From the NCBI GenBank assembly GCA_019117105.1, contig DXAH01000044.1, positions 1 through 25,113 on the forward strand: 25,113 nucleotides of DNA, read 5' to 3'. Under the pieces are notes generated by a model, which did no database searches, was not told the origin of the DNA, and saw nothing but the letters and a program-made list of their open reading frames with translations. The DNA is from Duodenibacillus intestinigallinarum. GTDB lineage: Bacteria; Pseudomonadota; Gammaproteobacteria; Burkholderiales; Burkholderiaceae_F. Numbering within the stretch: the stretch's first letter is position 1; every line of letters begins with the position of its first letter. Position numbers and translations under genes: made by a program. Below, in pieces: positions 15,102 through 22,264 of the stretch.

Positions 15102-17678
15102 ATGAGAAGACACATGCTCAACCGTCGTGATTTGTTTAAAGTAGCCGGCGCAGCCACCGTGGCCGCCGCTGTTCCCGCAGCGGGCGCCGCTCCCGCAGCC
15201 AAAGAAGCCGCCAAGACAGCCGTAAAAAAGTACAAGGGCGGCGTGGTGGCCGGCCCTGTTTTAAAGGGCCAGAACGAACTCAAGCTTTCTCGTACGTTTG
15301 ATCTCGGCAAATCCGTTTTGAACGACGCCGAAGTGATGAACGCTTCTCATTGGGGCGTGTACCGCGTTCACGTCAAGGGCGGCAAGATCGAACGACTCGA
15401 ACCGGTCGAATTCGACAAGGCTCCGTCGCTGCAGCTGCAGGCGCTCGCACAGCAGCCGTACAACGCCGCTCGCATCCGCTACCCGATGGTTCGCAAGAGT
15501 TATCTGGAAAAGGGCTATAAGGCTGGCGGCAAGGGCCGCGGCTCCGAACCCTTCGTGCGCGTCACCTGGGACAAGGCTCTGGAACTCGTTGCCTCCGAAC
15601 TCAAGCGTGTCCGAGAAAAGTACGGTCCCGTGTCGATCTACGGCGGCAGCTACGGTTGGATGAGTGCCGGCAATCTGGGTTCGGCCCGCAACCTGATGCA
15701 GCGTGTGCTCAATCTCAACGGCGGCTTTACCGGCCACTACGGCGACTACTCCACGGGTTGCGCACAGGTGATCTTGCCCTATGTGATCGGCTCCAACGGC
15801 GTTTACGAACAGCAGACGGCTTGGGAAGTGCTCGCAGAAAAATGTGAACTCCTTGTGATGTGGGGTGCCGATCCGACGGTCACCAACGACATCGACTGGG
15901 TGACGACCATCCATGAAAACGCCGAAGGCATGGAAATGGTGAAGAAGGCCGGCGTACCCGTGATTGCCATCAACCCGCTCAAGCCTGACGCAGCCGAATA
16001 CTTCGGCAAGAATTGCCAGTGGATCGCTCCGAAGCCCGGTACCGACGTTGCCATGATGCTCGGTATGGCGTATGAACTCGAGACTTCCGGTAAGGTGGAT
16101 CGCGAATTCATCCGCAAGTACACCGTGGGTTACGACAAGTTCATCGCCTATGTGCTCGGCAAGACCGATGGCGTGGCGAAGACCCCCGAATGGGCAGAAA
16201 AGATTTGCGACGTAAAGGCTGACGCTATCAAGAGCCTGGCTCACCTGATGCGCGAAAAGCGCTCCATGCTGATGGGTGGCTGGGGTATCCAGCGTGCTCA
16301 GCACGGCGAACAGGTTCATTGGATGATGGTGGTGCTTGCTGCTATGTGCGGCCACATCGGCCAGCCCGGCGGTGGCTTCGGCTTTAGCTATCACTACTCC
16401 AACGGCGGTGCGGCCACTTCGATGGCTCCCGCACTGGGCGGCATTTCCGCCAACCCGAAGGGCGGCAGCGAAGGTCTGTCTTGGGTCGGCGAATCTTTGG
16501 CGACCATTCCTTTGGCTCGCTTTACCGACTGCTTCCTCAACCCCGGCAAGACGATTGACTACAACGGCAAGAAGATCACTTATCCTGATATCCGTCTGGT
16601 CTTCTGGTCGGGCGGCAACCCCTTTGCCCAGCAGGAAGACACCAATGGCCTGATCAAGGCTTGGAAGCGTCCCGAAACGACGATCGTGTGCGACACGATG
16701 TGGACGGCTTCGGCACGCTTTGCCGACATTGTTTTGCCGGCTTGCACTTCTCTCGAACGCGTTGACATTACCTCCATCGGCTCGTACTCCAACCTCGGCT
16801 ATGTGGCTATGCAGCAGGCGATCGAACCGCAGTACGAATCGCACTCCGACTTCTGGATCTACCGCGAACTGTCCAAGAAGATGGGCTTTGAGAAAGAGTT
16901 CACCGAAGGACTCGATGAAATGGGCTGGATCCGTCGCTTCTATGAAAACGCGGCCAAGGAAGCCCGTGTCAACGGTCTGGAAATGCCCTCGTTTGAGGAA
17001 TTCTGGGCTCGCGGCTATGTGCTCTTCCCGGTTGATCAGGATGCTCGCCGCTATAACTATCTGGGCGACTTCCGCCGCAACCCGATCGTCAACCCGCTCG
17101 GCACCGAATCGGGCAAGATCGAAATCTTCTCCAAGAAGATCGAAAGCTACAAGTACGACGACTGCCCGGCTCATCCGACCTGGCTGGAACCGACGGAATG
17201 GCTTGGTGCCAAGATGGCCGAAGAGTATCCGTTTGCTTTGTTGACGAGCAAGAGTCGCTATCGTCTGCACTCGCAGCTTGACAGCACGGCTTCGAACCTG
17301 TTTGCGAACGTCGAAGATCGCGAACCGGTGTGGATGCATTCGGATGCCGCCAAGAAGCTTGGTCTGAAGTCGGGGGACATTGCCAAAGTCACAAGCCGCC
17401 GCGGTTCGGTCCTCGCCGGCGTAATCGTCACCGATCGTATCCGTCCCGACACCGTGGTGATCCATCACGGCGGTTGGTACAGTCCGGAAGAGCCGGGTGA
17501 AGAAGGTACGCTCGATGTGCACGGCTGCGACAATGTGCTCACCATCGATATTCCTTCGTCGAAGCTGTCCTGCGGTAATGTGGCCAACTCGACGCAGGTC
17601 AAGATCGAGCGCTGGGACGATGAACTTGATCCGATCATGGCTCACGTCCAGCCCAAGACGGTGCGCGCCGACGACTAA
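15102..17678 (+). CDS. torA: DorA/TorA-type DMSO/TMAO reductase, molybdenum catalytic subunit
   Basis: Periplasmic molybdopterin-guanine-dinucleotide enzyme reducing S- or N-oxides in anaerobic respiration. The 858-residue product has a twin-arginine signal (NRRDLFK, residues 7-13, then an Ala-rich stretch). The mature start NASHWGVYRVHVKGG lacks the N-terminal Cys cluster, so no Fe-S centre, as in DorA/TorA/BisC. GGSYGW places Tyr184 and Trp186 where DorA has active-site Tyr114 and Trp116, and GDYSTG supplies the Mo ligand Ser217. Other family motifs are VYEQQTAW, IQRAQHGEQ, GGGFGFSYHYSNGG and FTEGLDEMGW. Start 15102 is uncertain: ATG 15114 is in frame, keeps the Tat motif and may have the better ribosome site. 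No torD-like chaperone gene is present. Confidence 0.93.
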   Translation: MRRHMLNRRDLFKVAGAATVAAAVPAAGAAPAAKEAAKTAVKKYKGGVVAGPVLKGQNELKLSRTFDLGKSVLNDAEVMNASHWGVYRVHVKGGKIERLEPVEFDKAPSLQLQALAQQPYNAARIRYPMVRKSYLEKGYKAGGKGRGSEPFVRVTWDKALELVASELKRVREKYGPVSIYGGSYGWMSAGNLGSARNLMQRVLNLNGGFTGHYGDYSTGCAQVILPYVIGSNGVYEQQTAWEVLAEKCELLVMWGADPTVTNDIDWVTTIHENAEGMEMVKKAGVPVIAINPLKPDAAEYFGKNCQWIAPKPGTDVAMMLGMAYELETSGKVDREFIRKYTVGYDKFIAYVLGKTDGVAKTPEWAEKICDVKADAIKSLAHLMREKRSMLMGGWGIQRAQHGEQVHWMMVVLAAMCGHIGQPGGGFGFSYHYSNGGAATSMAPALGGISANPKGGSEGLSWVGESLATIPLARFTDCFLNPGKTIDYNGKKITYPDIRLVFWSGGNPFAQQEDTNGLIKAWKRPETTIVCDTMWTASARFADIVLPACTSLERVDITSIGSYSNLGYVAMQQAIEPQYESHSDFWIYRELSKKMGFEKEFTEGLDEMGWIRRFYENAAKEARVNGLEMPSFEEFWARGYVLFPVDQDARRYNYLGDFRRNPIVNPLGTESGKIEIFSKKIESYKYDDCPAHPTWLEPTEWLGAKMAEEYPFALLTSKSRYRLHSQLDSTASNLFANVEDREPVWMHSDAAKKLGLKSGDIAKVTSRRGSVLAGVIVTDRIRPDTVVIHHGGWYSPEEPGEEGTLDVHGCDNVLTIDIPSSKLSCGNVANSTQVKIERWDDELDPIMAHVQPKTVRADD

Positions 17679-17690
17679 CGGCTAAAGAGG

Positions 17691-17715
17691 CCCGCTCGGC
17701 TTTGTGTCGGGCGGG
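17691..17715 (+). other. Hairpin after the reductase gene
   Basis: CCCGCTCGGC (17691-17700) pairs with GTCGGGCGGG (17706-17715) around TTTGT, using two G-T pairs. Only TT follows, so it probably assists the stronger terminator just downstream. Confidence 0.5.
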
Positions 17716-17729
17716 TTCGGTCAGAAATG

Positions 17730-17777
17730 AACGCACGCTGCCCTGAATCATGATGGTTCAGCGGGGGCGTGCGTTTT
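17730..17777 (+). terminator. Intrinsic terminator between convergent genes
   Basis: AACGCACGC (17730-17738) pairs with GCGTGCGTT (17767-17775), with an inner TGAATC/GGTTCA helix (17744-17749 with 17755-17760), and ends in TTTT. It terminates the reductase transcript. On the opposite strand the stem is followed only by TTCATTTC, so it may act weakly for the amidohydrolase gene that ends at 17795. Confidence 0.75.
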
Positions 17778-17794
17778 CTGTAACTTGTGAGTAG

Positions 17795-18949
17795 TTATTC
17801 ACTAAACGGTTCTTTGACGGCAAGCGTATCGCCGTGCATAGCGACTTGGCCGCGCGAGACGACTGCAACGATCTGCAGGTTTTGGTTGAGAAGCACGGCA
17901 TTGGCGCAAGCGCCGATTTCAAGACGACCTTGATCGGACAAACCCAAACTGTCGGCGGCATTGCTGGTGATCAAAGACAATGCGGCCGAAAGCGGGAAAT
18001 TGTAGTCACGCACGAGTTCGACCATGGTGGCGTGATTCCGGGCGACTTCGCCCACGGCTTGCCCGACGATGTTTCCGTCGGCATCAAACCGCGGCACAAC
18101 GCCGTGACCGTCGGACGAGAGAGTGATTTGCTCGACCGGCACGCCGCAGGAGACGGCAGCGCTCACGGCTGCGGCCGGGTGCCCCAGATAGCAGGGGCCG
18201 TCCGTAGTGATGTCGATGTAACGATCCGACTCTTGCATGGCATACGCGCAGGCGCTCTTAAGGAGAAATTCGGTTCGTGCGCAGTGCGTGGGGCGAAGAT
18301 GTCGGCCGATCGGGAACCCCGTTGCGGCGATTTCTTCGAAGATATCAAACGGATTGGGGATAGCCCCCAAATGAACATGCAAAAGGCCCTGCTTTTTGAC
18401 GGTGACGGCAGCCTGTCGGATTTGAGACAACAAGCCCAAGACGGCCTCGGTTGAGGGGAACGATCCGTTGGCGTCTCCCATGGCAAGTTTGGCACCGAGC
18501 ACTTCGGAGACGAGAGCCACGTCGTCAGCGACGCTTTGAGAGAGTGTTACCGGCGGATAGCGGAAGCTTGATGTGTACATCCAGGCAGAAAGTCCGAGTG
18601 CGTTGAGCTCACGAACCTTGGCAAGCAGATCGGGAAGCTTGCGCGTCATCACATCAGCGCCCAAGACGCCCACCACGGTAGTGATACCTGCACGAATCAG
18701 TTCGCCGGCAGTAATGGCGGGTGCGCGCGTGATTGGGCCGCCAACGCCTCCGCCGCCCAATACGTGGACATGTGGATCTACGAAGCCAGGGACCAGGAGA
18801 AAACCGGAGGCGTCAATGACGCTCAGGCCCGGCAAACTGACGGAAAGATTCGGGCCGACGGCAAGAATCTTTTCGCCGACCATCAAAACATCGGTTGCGC
18901 CGAGTTCTTTCGGCGCGAAAACGTAGGCATTGCGGATCAAAATCGCCAT
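17795..18949 (-). CDS. iadA: IadA-family amidohydrolase (beta-aspartyl dipeptidase-like)
   Basis: Cytoplasmic binuclear metal hydrolase related to isoaspartyl dipeptidase, which cleaves beta-aspartyl peptides. The 384-residue product has family length. All metal ligands are present: HVH at residues 60-62, Lys154 (the carboxylated lysine), His193, His222 and Asp280 (TLSSDG). By eye alignment to E. coli IadA, however, the substrate residues Glu77, Thr106, Tyr137, Arg169 and Ser289 are replaced by Val69, Ala98, Phe129, Asn161 and Val284, while Arg233 is kept as Arg225. The true substrate is therefore doubtful. AGGAG (18957-18961) lies 7 bases before the start. A terminator separates it from the upstream deaminase gene. 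Confidence 0.85.
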   Translation of the reverse strand: MAILIRNAYVFAPKELGATDVLMVGEKILAVGPNLSVSLPGLSVIDASGFLLVPGFVDPHVHVLGGGGVGGPITRAPAITAGELIRAGITTVVGVLGADVMTRKLPDLLAKVRELNALGLSAWMYTSSFRYPPVTLSQSVADDVALVSEVLGAKLAMGDANGSFPSTEAVLGLLSQIRQAAVTVKKQGLLHVHLGAIPNPFDIFEEIAATGFPIGRHLRPTHCARTEFLLKSACAYAMQESDRYIDITTDGPCYLGHPAAAVSAAVSCGVPVEQITLSSDGHGVVPRFDADGNIVGQAVGEVARNHATMVELVRDYNFPLSAALSLITSNAADSLGLSDQGRLEIGACANAVLLNQNLQIVAVVSRGQVAMHGDTLAVKEPFSE

Positions 18950-18994
18950 GGTGCGTCTCCTCTTCGCGGTGTTTCAAAGGATAGCGCAGGTACG

Positions 18995-19018
18995 AAAAAG
19001 GCGGCACACAGCCGCCTT
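18995..19018 (-). terminator. Intrinsic terminator of the deaminase gene (minus strand)
   Basis: On the minus strand, AAGGCGGC (19018-19011) pairs with GCCGCCTT (19005-18998) around a 5-base loop and runs into TTTTT (18999-18995). It lies 26 bases after the deaminase stop and 45 bases before the IadA-like start, so the latter needs read-through or its own promoter. Confidence 0.85.
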
Positions 19019-19044
19019 CGGAAAGAGTCCAAAATTCCAACGAA

Positions 19045-20289
19045 TCAACGACTCAGAATCGCCTTGACGCTTTGGCGGGCGCGGGCGATCGTTTCCTGTG
19101 CGTCTTCTACCATGCCGTCCTTCATGACGAACTTGCCGTCGCACAGCACGCTGCGCACGGCACGAGTGTCGGCGGAGTACACCCAGTTGCTCGTGAGGTT
19201 GAAGTTGGGCACGAGGCGTTCGTTTTCAAGGTCAAGGAATACGGCATCGGCAAGGGCACCCTCGCGGATGACGCCGGCGTCAAGACCCGCGGCCTGAGCG
19301 CCGTTGCGGGTGGCCCAACGAAGAATCTCACCGGCCGGAAGCGTTTCGCTCGTGTAGCGTACCTTGGCGAGCAGAGCGGCAAACTTCATCTCTTCGCGCA
19401 TGTCGAGATTGTTGTTGGAGGCTGTTCCGTCAGTGCCGAGCGTTAGGCGGCAGCCCTTTTTCAACAGCATGTCGCTTGCGAAAATGCCCGAGGAAAGCTT
19501 CATATTGGAGCAGGGATTGTGCGCGATCCAAACACCGCGCTCCTTGAGGATCTCGGCTTCCTCTTCGTCAATGTGCACAACATGGGCGGCAATGACGTTG
19601 TCGCTGAGCACGCCGAGATGGTCGAGCCAGCGCACCGGACTCATGCCGTGAGCTTCAATGCAGTCCTGCACTTCTTTTTCTGTTTCGGACACATGCAACG
19701 TCAGAGTCTGACCGTTGGCTTTGGCCGCTTCGGCGCAGCGCTGCAACAGTTCGCCGCTTACCGTGTATACGGCATGCGGTGCAACGGCAAGCGAAATGCG
19801 GCCGTTGGTCGGATCCTTCCAGTTGGCAAGGAAGTCGAGCTGTCGCTTGATTTCTGCTTCACCCAGATGGTCCATGAGTGTGACGCCCACGGTGGCGCGA
19901 ATGCCGGATTCGGCCACGGCGCGCACTGTTTCTTCGGCCATCCAGTACATGTCGCAGAACCAGGTCGTGCCGCTGCGGATCATTTCCAGCGTGGCAAGTT
20001 TGGCGCCTGCGTAAATGTCTTCGGCACGCATCTTGCCTTCAAACGGCCAGATGTGATCGTTGAGCCAGGGAAAGAGGGGAAGATCATCGGCGTAGCCGCG
20101 CAGCAGCGTCATCGAGGCGTGTGTGTGCGTATTGAAAAAGCTCGGCACAAGCGCCAGACCCGAAGCATCGTACGTCTCGTCGGCGACGGTGTCGGCGGGT
20201 GCGGTGAGGTTCGCGAAGCGGTTGCCTTCAATGAGGATATTCGTAACGTTGCCGTCGAGCTGGACGTTGCGGATTAGAAGCGTGGACAT
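19045..20289 (-). CDS. mtaD: 5'-methylthioadenosine / S-adenosylhomocysteine deaminase
   Basis: Cytoplasmic amidohydrolase of the MtaD family, which deaminates the adenine of SAH, methylthioadenosine or 5'-deoxyadenosine to the inosine form. The 414-residue product carries the zinc ligands His55 and His57 (NTHTHASMTLLRG), His199 (LHVSETEKE), His236 (AAHVVH) and Asp287 (LGTDGTASNNNLDM), plus catalytic Glu202. All match the characterised Thermotoga enzyme by position. No strong Shine-Dalgarno sequence precedes ATG 20289. It lies 75 bases downstream of the SAH-hydrolase-fold gene on the same strand and ends in its own terminator. The precise preferred nucleoside cannot be read from sequence. Confidence 0.88.
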   Translation of the reverse strand: MSTLLIRNVQLDGNVTNILIEGNRFANLTAPADTVADETYDASGLALVPSFFNTHTHASMTLLRGYADDLPLFPWLNDHIWPFEGKMRAEDIYAGAKLATLEMIRSGTTWFCDMYWMAEETVRAVAESGIRATVGVTLMDHLGEAEIKRQLDFLANWKDPTNGRISLAVAPHAVYTVSGELLQRCAEAAKANGQTLTLHVSETEKEVQDCIEAHGMSPVRWLDHLGVLSDNVIAAHVVHIDEEEAEILKERGVWIAHNPCSNMKLSSGIFASDMLLKKGCRLTLGTDGTASNNNLDMREEMKFAALLAKVRYTSETLPAGEILRWATRNGAQAAGLDAGVIREGALADAVFLDLENERLVPNFNLTSNWVYSADTRAVRSVLCDGKFVMKDGMVEDAQETIARARQSVKAILSR

Positions 20290-20364
20290 GGTGTAGTCGG
20301 AATGATAAAAGAAAGATAAAAAAGGCAGATAGCGTCAAATAAGCGAAAAGGTGCGAACGAGCAC

Positions 20365-21426
20365 TTAAATGTAGTCAAGTTCGTCGGAAATAGTGCCGTT
20401 TTTGCGGCAGATCGACAAAAGTCGCTCTTCCGTGGCATTGTCGGGTTCGATGAGGCCCGAAGGCATTTTCCCCGAAGCAAGGATGACGGCGCCTTCGTTG
20501 TGTAGTGCCATTGTGGCGTCGATGTACTTCATGAGCGTCGGATCCTTAAGAATGAAGTTGAGCGGACGTTTGGCTTCAAGTACGCGTCCGGCGGGAACGC
20601 CGGCACCGTATTCGTCTTCGACGCCCATGTTGGCCAGAAGCGCCTTCGAGCGATTGAAGACGTCGGCGGGGCACGAGGCGGTGGCGGCGCCCGGTACACC
20701 GGTGGCGGTGACGACCAGATCGGCAGTGCTGACGGCTTCGGTAATGGCAATGCCGTCGGTAGCGTCGATGACGGTTTCACAGAGCGAGCGGACGCGATCC
20801 GAAATGTCGCTGGGGCGGGTGACGACCGTCACGCGGCAGCCGTAACGGTGCGCGTAAGTGATGAGACCGCTGCCGACTTTGCCGCTGCCGAAGATCACGA
20901 TGGATTTTCCTTGCCAGTCACCGTGGCCGAGCTGAGTCATGGCGCGGAAATAGCTTTCGCCGGTGCCGAGACAGGTTTCAATGCGCTTGATGCGGCCGGA
21001 ATCGGCAACGTACACGGGGCAGTTTTTTCCTGCGTATTTGGACACGCCAGAGCGGGTGAGTTCGACAAAGCCGATGCTTGGCTTGAGTTCGGCAAAGGCG
21101 GCCGCGCAGTCGAGCACGAGGTCGAACGCTTCAAGGCTTTCAATATCGCGGGGTTCCATGACGGGCACACCGGTGTCTCGCAGGTAGCGCACGACTTCGT
21201 TGTTGCGCGGCATCACATCGTCGATGCCAACGGTAAGCTCGGCACCGGCTGCAAGAAGCACGGCGTGTTTGGCCAGTGTGTTTTCAAACACAGGCGTGGC
21301 GTCGAGAATGCGCAGGCCGGCTAAAGGCCGAGTGCTTTTCCAGGTTCCGTATTGATGAAGTAAGACCGGGTATTCGTTCGAAGCGTAGGTTTGAGCCACG
21401 CGGGCGGCGAGAATGTCGGAAAGCAT
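20365..21426 (-). CDS. Diverged S-adenosylhomocysteinase-fold, nucleotide-binding protein
   Basis: The 353-residue product is recognisable as an SAH hydrolase relative by its layout (ADSGRIKRIETC where the family has NDSVTKSKFDN, Rossmann motif FGSGKVGSG at 179-187, VTATG at 239-243, LLANMG at 263-268) but is about 80-120 residues shorter. By eye alignment with human SAHH the catalytic residues are all changed: Asp131 to Cys107, Glu156 to Leu123, Lys186 to Ile146 (Lys147 is adjacent), Asp190 to Glu150, Asn191 to Thr151, His302 to Val269. The acidic residue after the second Rossmann strand is replaced by Thr-Arg (203-204), which favours NADP over NAD. SAH hydrolysis is unlikely. It leads the minus-strand operon upstream of mtaD. 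ATG 21426 has no clear Shine-Dalgarno sequence. Confidence 0.8.
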   Translation of the reverse strand: MLSDILAARVAQTYASNEYPVLLHQYGTWKSTRPLAGLRILDATPVFENTLAKHAVLLAAGAELTVGIDDVMPRNNEVVRYLRDTGVPVMEPRDIESLEAFDLVLDCAAAFAELKPSIGFVELTRSGVSKYAGKNCPVYVADSGRIKRIETCLGTGESYFRAMTQLGHGDWQGKSIVIFGSGKVGSGLITYAHRYGCRVTVVTRPSDISDRVRSLCETVIDATDGIAITEAVSTADLVVTATGVPGAATASCPADVFNRSKALLANMGVEDEYGAGVPAGRVLEAKRPLNFILKDPTLMKYIDATMALHNEGAVILASGKMPSGLIEPDNATEERLLSICRKNGTISDELDYI

Positions 21427-21477
21427 GTCGGCACTAATATAAAGAGTGATGAGAGGCGCGGACGGCGCACAGGTCGG

Positions 21478-21506
21478 ATTGTAATGGGCCAGGCGCTCAA
21501 TGTCGG
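21478..21506 (-). promoter_or_regulatory. Candidate promoter of the minus-strand operon
   Basis: On the minus strand, CCGACA (21506-21501), a 17-base spacer and TACAAT (21483-21478) match the consensus at 9 of 12 positions. Transcription would begin near 21471, about 45 bases before the start of the SAH-hydrolase-fold gene. It is back to back with the rpsL promoter. Confidence 0.55.
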
Positions 21507-21551
21507 GAGTTATGGGCGCTGCCCGGAGTGGTGTCCGAAGGAGCTAGTCCC

Positions 21552-21580
21552 TTGACATTATTCAAAAAAAAAGAGAAAAT
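21552..21580 (+). promoter_or_regulatory. Sigma-70 promoter of the str operon
   Basis: TTGACA (21552-21557, perfect consensus), a 17-base A-rich spacer and GAAAAT (21575-21580) give a strong promoter. Transcription should start near 21587, leaving a leader of about 147 bases before rpsL. Confidence 0.75.
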
Positions 21581-21595
21581 CACAGCCTTTTCCGG

Positions 21596-21643
21596 GAAAG
21601 CGTTCGTCGGAGGGGGTCTTTTGCGCTCGCAAAGGACGCTTTC
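21596..21643 (+). other. Long stem-loop in the str leader
   Basis: GAAAGCGTTC (21596-21605) pairs with GGACGCTTTC (21634-21643). The alternative inner hairpin CTTTTGC-GCTC-GCAAAGG (21618-21635) shares two bases with the outer stem. It is the first structure made in the rpsL leader and has no T tract. Confidence 0.5.
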
Positions 21644-21689
21644 TGATGTGCATTTTCATCGTGAAAAGACTTTTATCACCAGCAACTGT

Positions 21690-21717
21690 ACCGGCGGATT
21701 CGTCTGTCGGTCTTTTT
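21690..21717 (+). terminator. Attenuator-like terminator just before rpsL
   Basis: ACCGGCGGA (21690-21698) pairs with TCTGTCGGT (21703-21711) around a TTCG tetraloop, followed by CTTTTT (21712-21717). The rpsL start is at 21734. Two G-T pairs weaken the stem. An intrinsic terminator inside the leader of a ribosomal operon suggests attenuation of the str operon. The whole 21427-21733 gap otherwise holds two back-to-back promoters, the leader stem-loop and no gene. Confidence 0.6.
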
Positions 21718-21733
21718 AAGAAGAACGGACAAT

Positions 21734-22111
21734 ATGCCCACTATTAACCAGCTTGTGCGCAAGCCTCGTGAGCTTACGCGCGAAAAGAGCAAGAGCCCTG
21801 CTCTTAAGAACTGCCCGCAGAAGCGCGGCGTTTGCACCAAGGTCTACACGACCACCCCGAAGAAGCCGAACTCGGCTCTTCGTAAGGTTGCCAAGGTGCG
21901 TCTCACCAACGGCTTTGAAGTGATTTCCTACATCGGCGGCGAAGGCCACAACCTGCAGGAACACTCCGTGGTTCTCATCCGCGGCGGCCGTGTGAAGGAC
22001 TTGCCCGGTGTGCGTTACCACATCGTGCGCGGTTCCCTTGACACCCAGGGCGTCAAGGATCGTAAGCAGGCTCGTTCCAAGTACGGCGCCAAGCGCCCGA
22101 AGGCAGCGTAA
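21734..22111 (+). CDS. rpsL: 30S ribosomal protein S12
   Basis: S12 lies at the decoding centre of the small subunit and is the target of streptomycin resistance mutations. The 125-residue product starts MPTINQLVRKPRE and has the conserved TTTPKKPNSALRKV and GRVKDLPGVRYH segments. Lys43 and Lys88 are wild type, predicting streptomycin sensitivity at this locus. The ribosome site is weak (GGA at 21727-21729, close to the start). It heads the str operon, separated from rpoC by the accessory block instead of following it directly. Confidence 0.99.
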   Translation: MPTINQLVRKPRELTREKSKSPALKNCPQKRGVCTKVYTTTPKKPNSALRKVAKVRLTNGFEVISYIGGEGHNLQEHSVVLIRGGRVKDLPGVRYHIVRGSLDTQGVKDRKQARSKYGAKRPKAA

Positions 22112-22143
22112 TTCGCGGCGACTGATTGTCAGCCGTGTACGGA

Positions 22144-22229
22144 CGGTCCCGCTGTTAAAAGGACCGAGTAAGTCGCAGCCCTTATGTGTGCTGCATTGTG
22201 AAGCGGTCAACTAAGAAACTTTCGACCGC
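22144..22229 (+). promoter_or_regulatory. Candidate S7 autoregulatory region between rpsL and rpsG
   Basis: Three hairpins lie in a row: CGGTCC/GGACCG (22144-22149 with 22161-22166), GCAGC/GCTGC (22175-22179 with 22190-22194) and GCGGTC/GACCGC (22203-22208 with 22224-22229). In E. coli, S7 binds the rpsL-rpsG intercistronic RNA to repress the str operon. Seen: the hairpins. Inferred: S7 binding. Confidence 0.45.
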
Positions 22230-22264
22230 ATTTGAATGACTGAAGACAACGAAAGAGGAAAAAA

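Noticed and set aside
15261..17645. 794-codon antisense frame opposite the reductase gene
   Set aside because: Shadow of a strongly supported plus-strand gene with intact motifs.
21528..21719. 63-codon GTG-started frame across the rpsL promoter and leader
   Set aside because: It starts upstream of the rpsL promoter, so that transcript could not encode it, and its end overlaps the attenuator-like hairpin.
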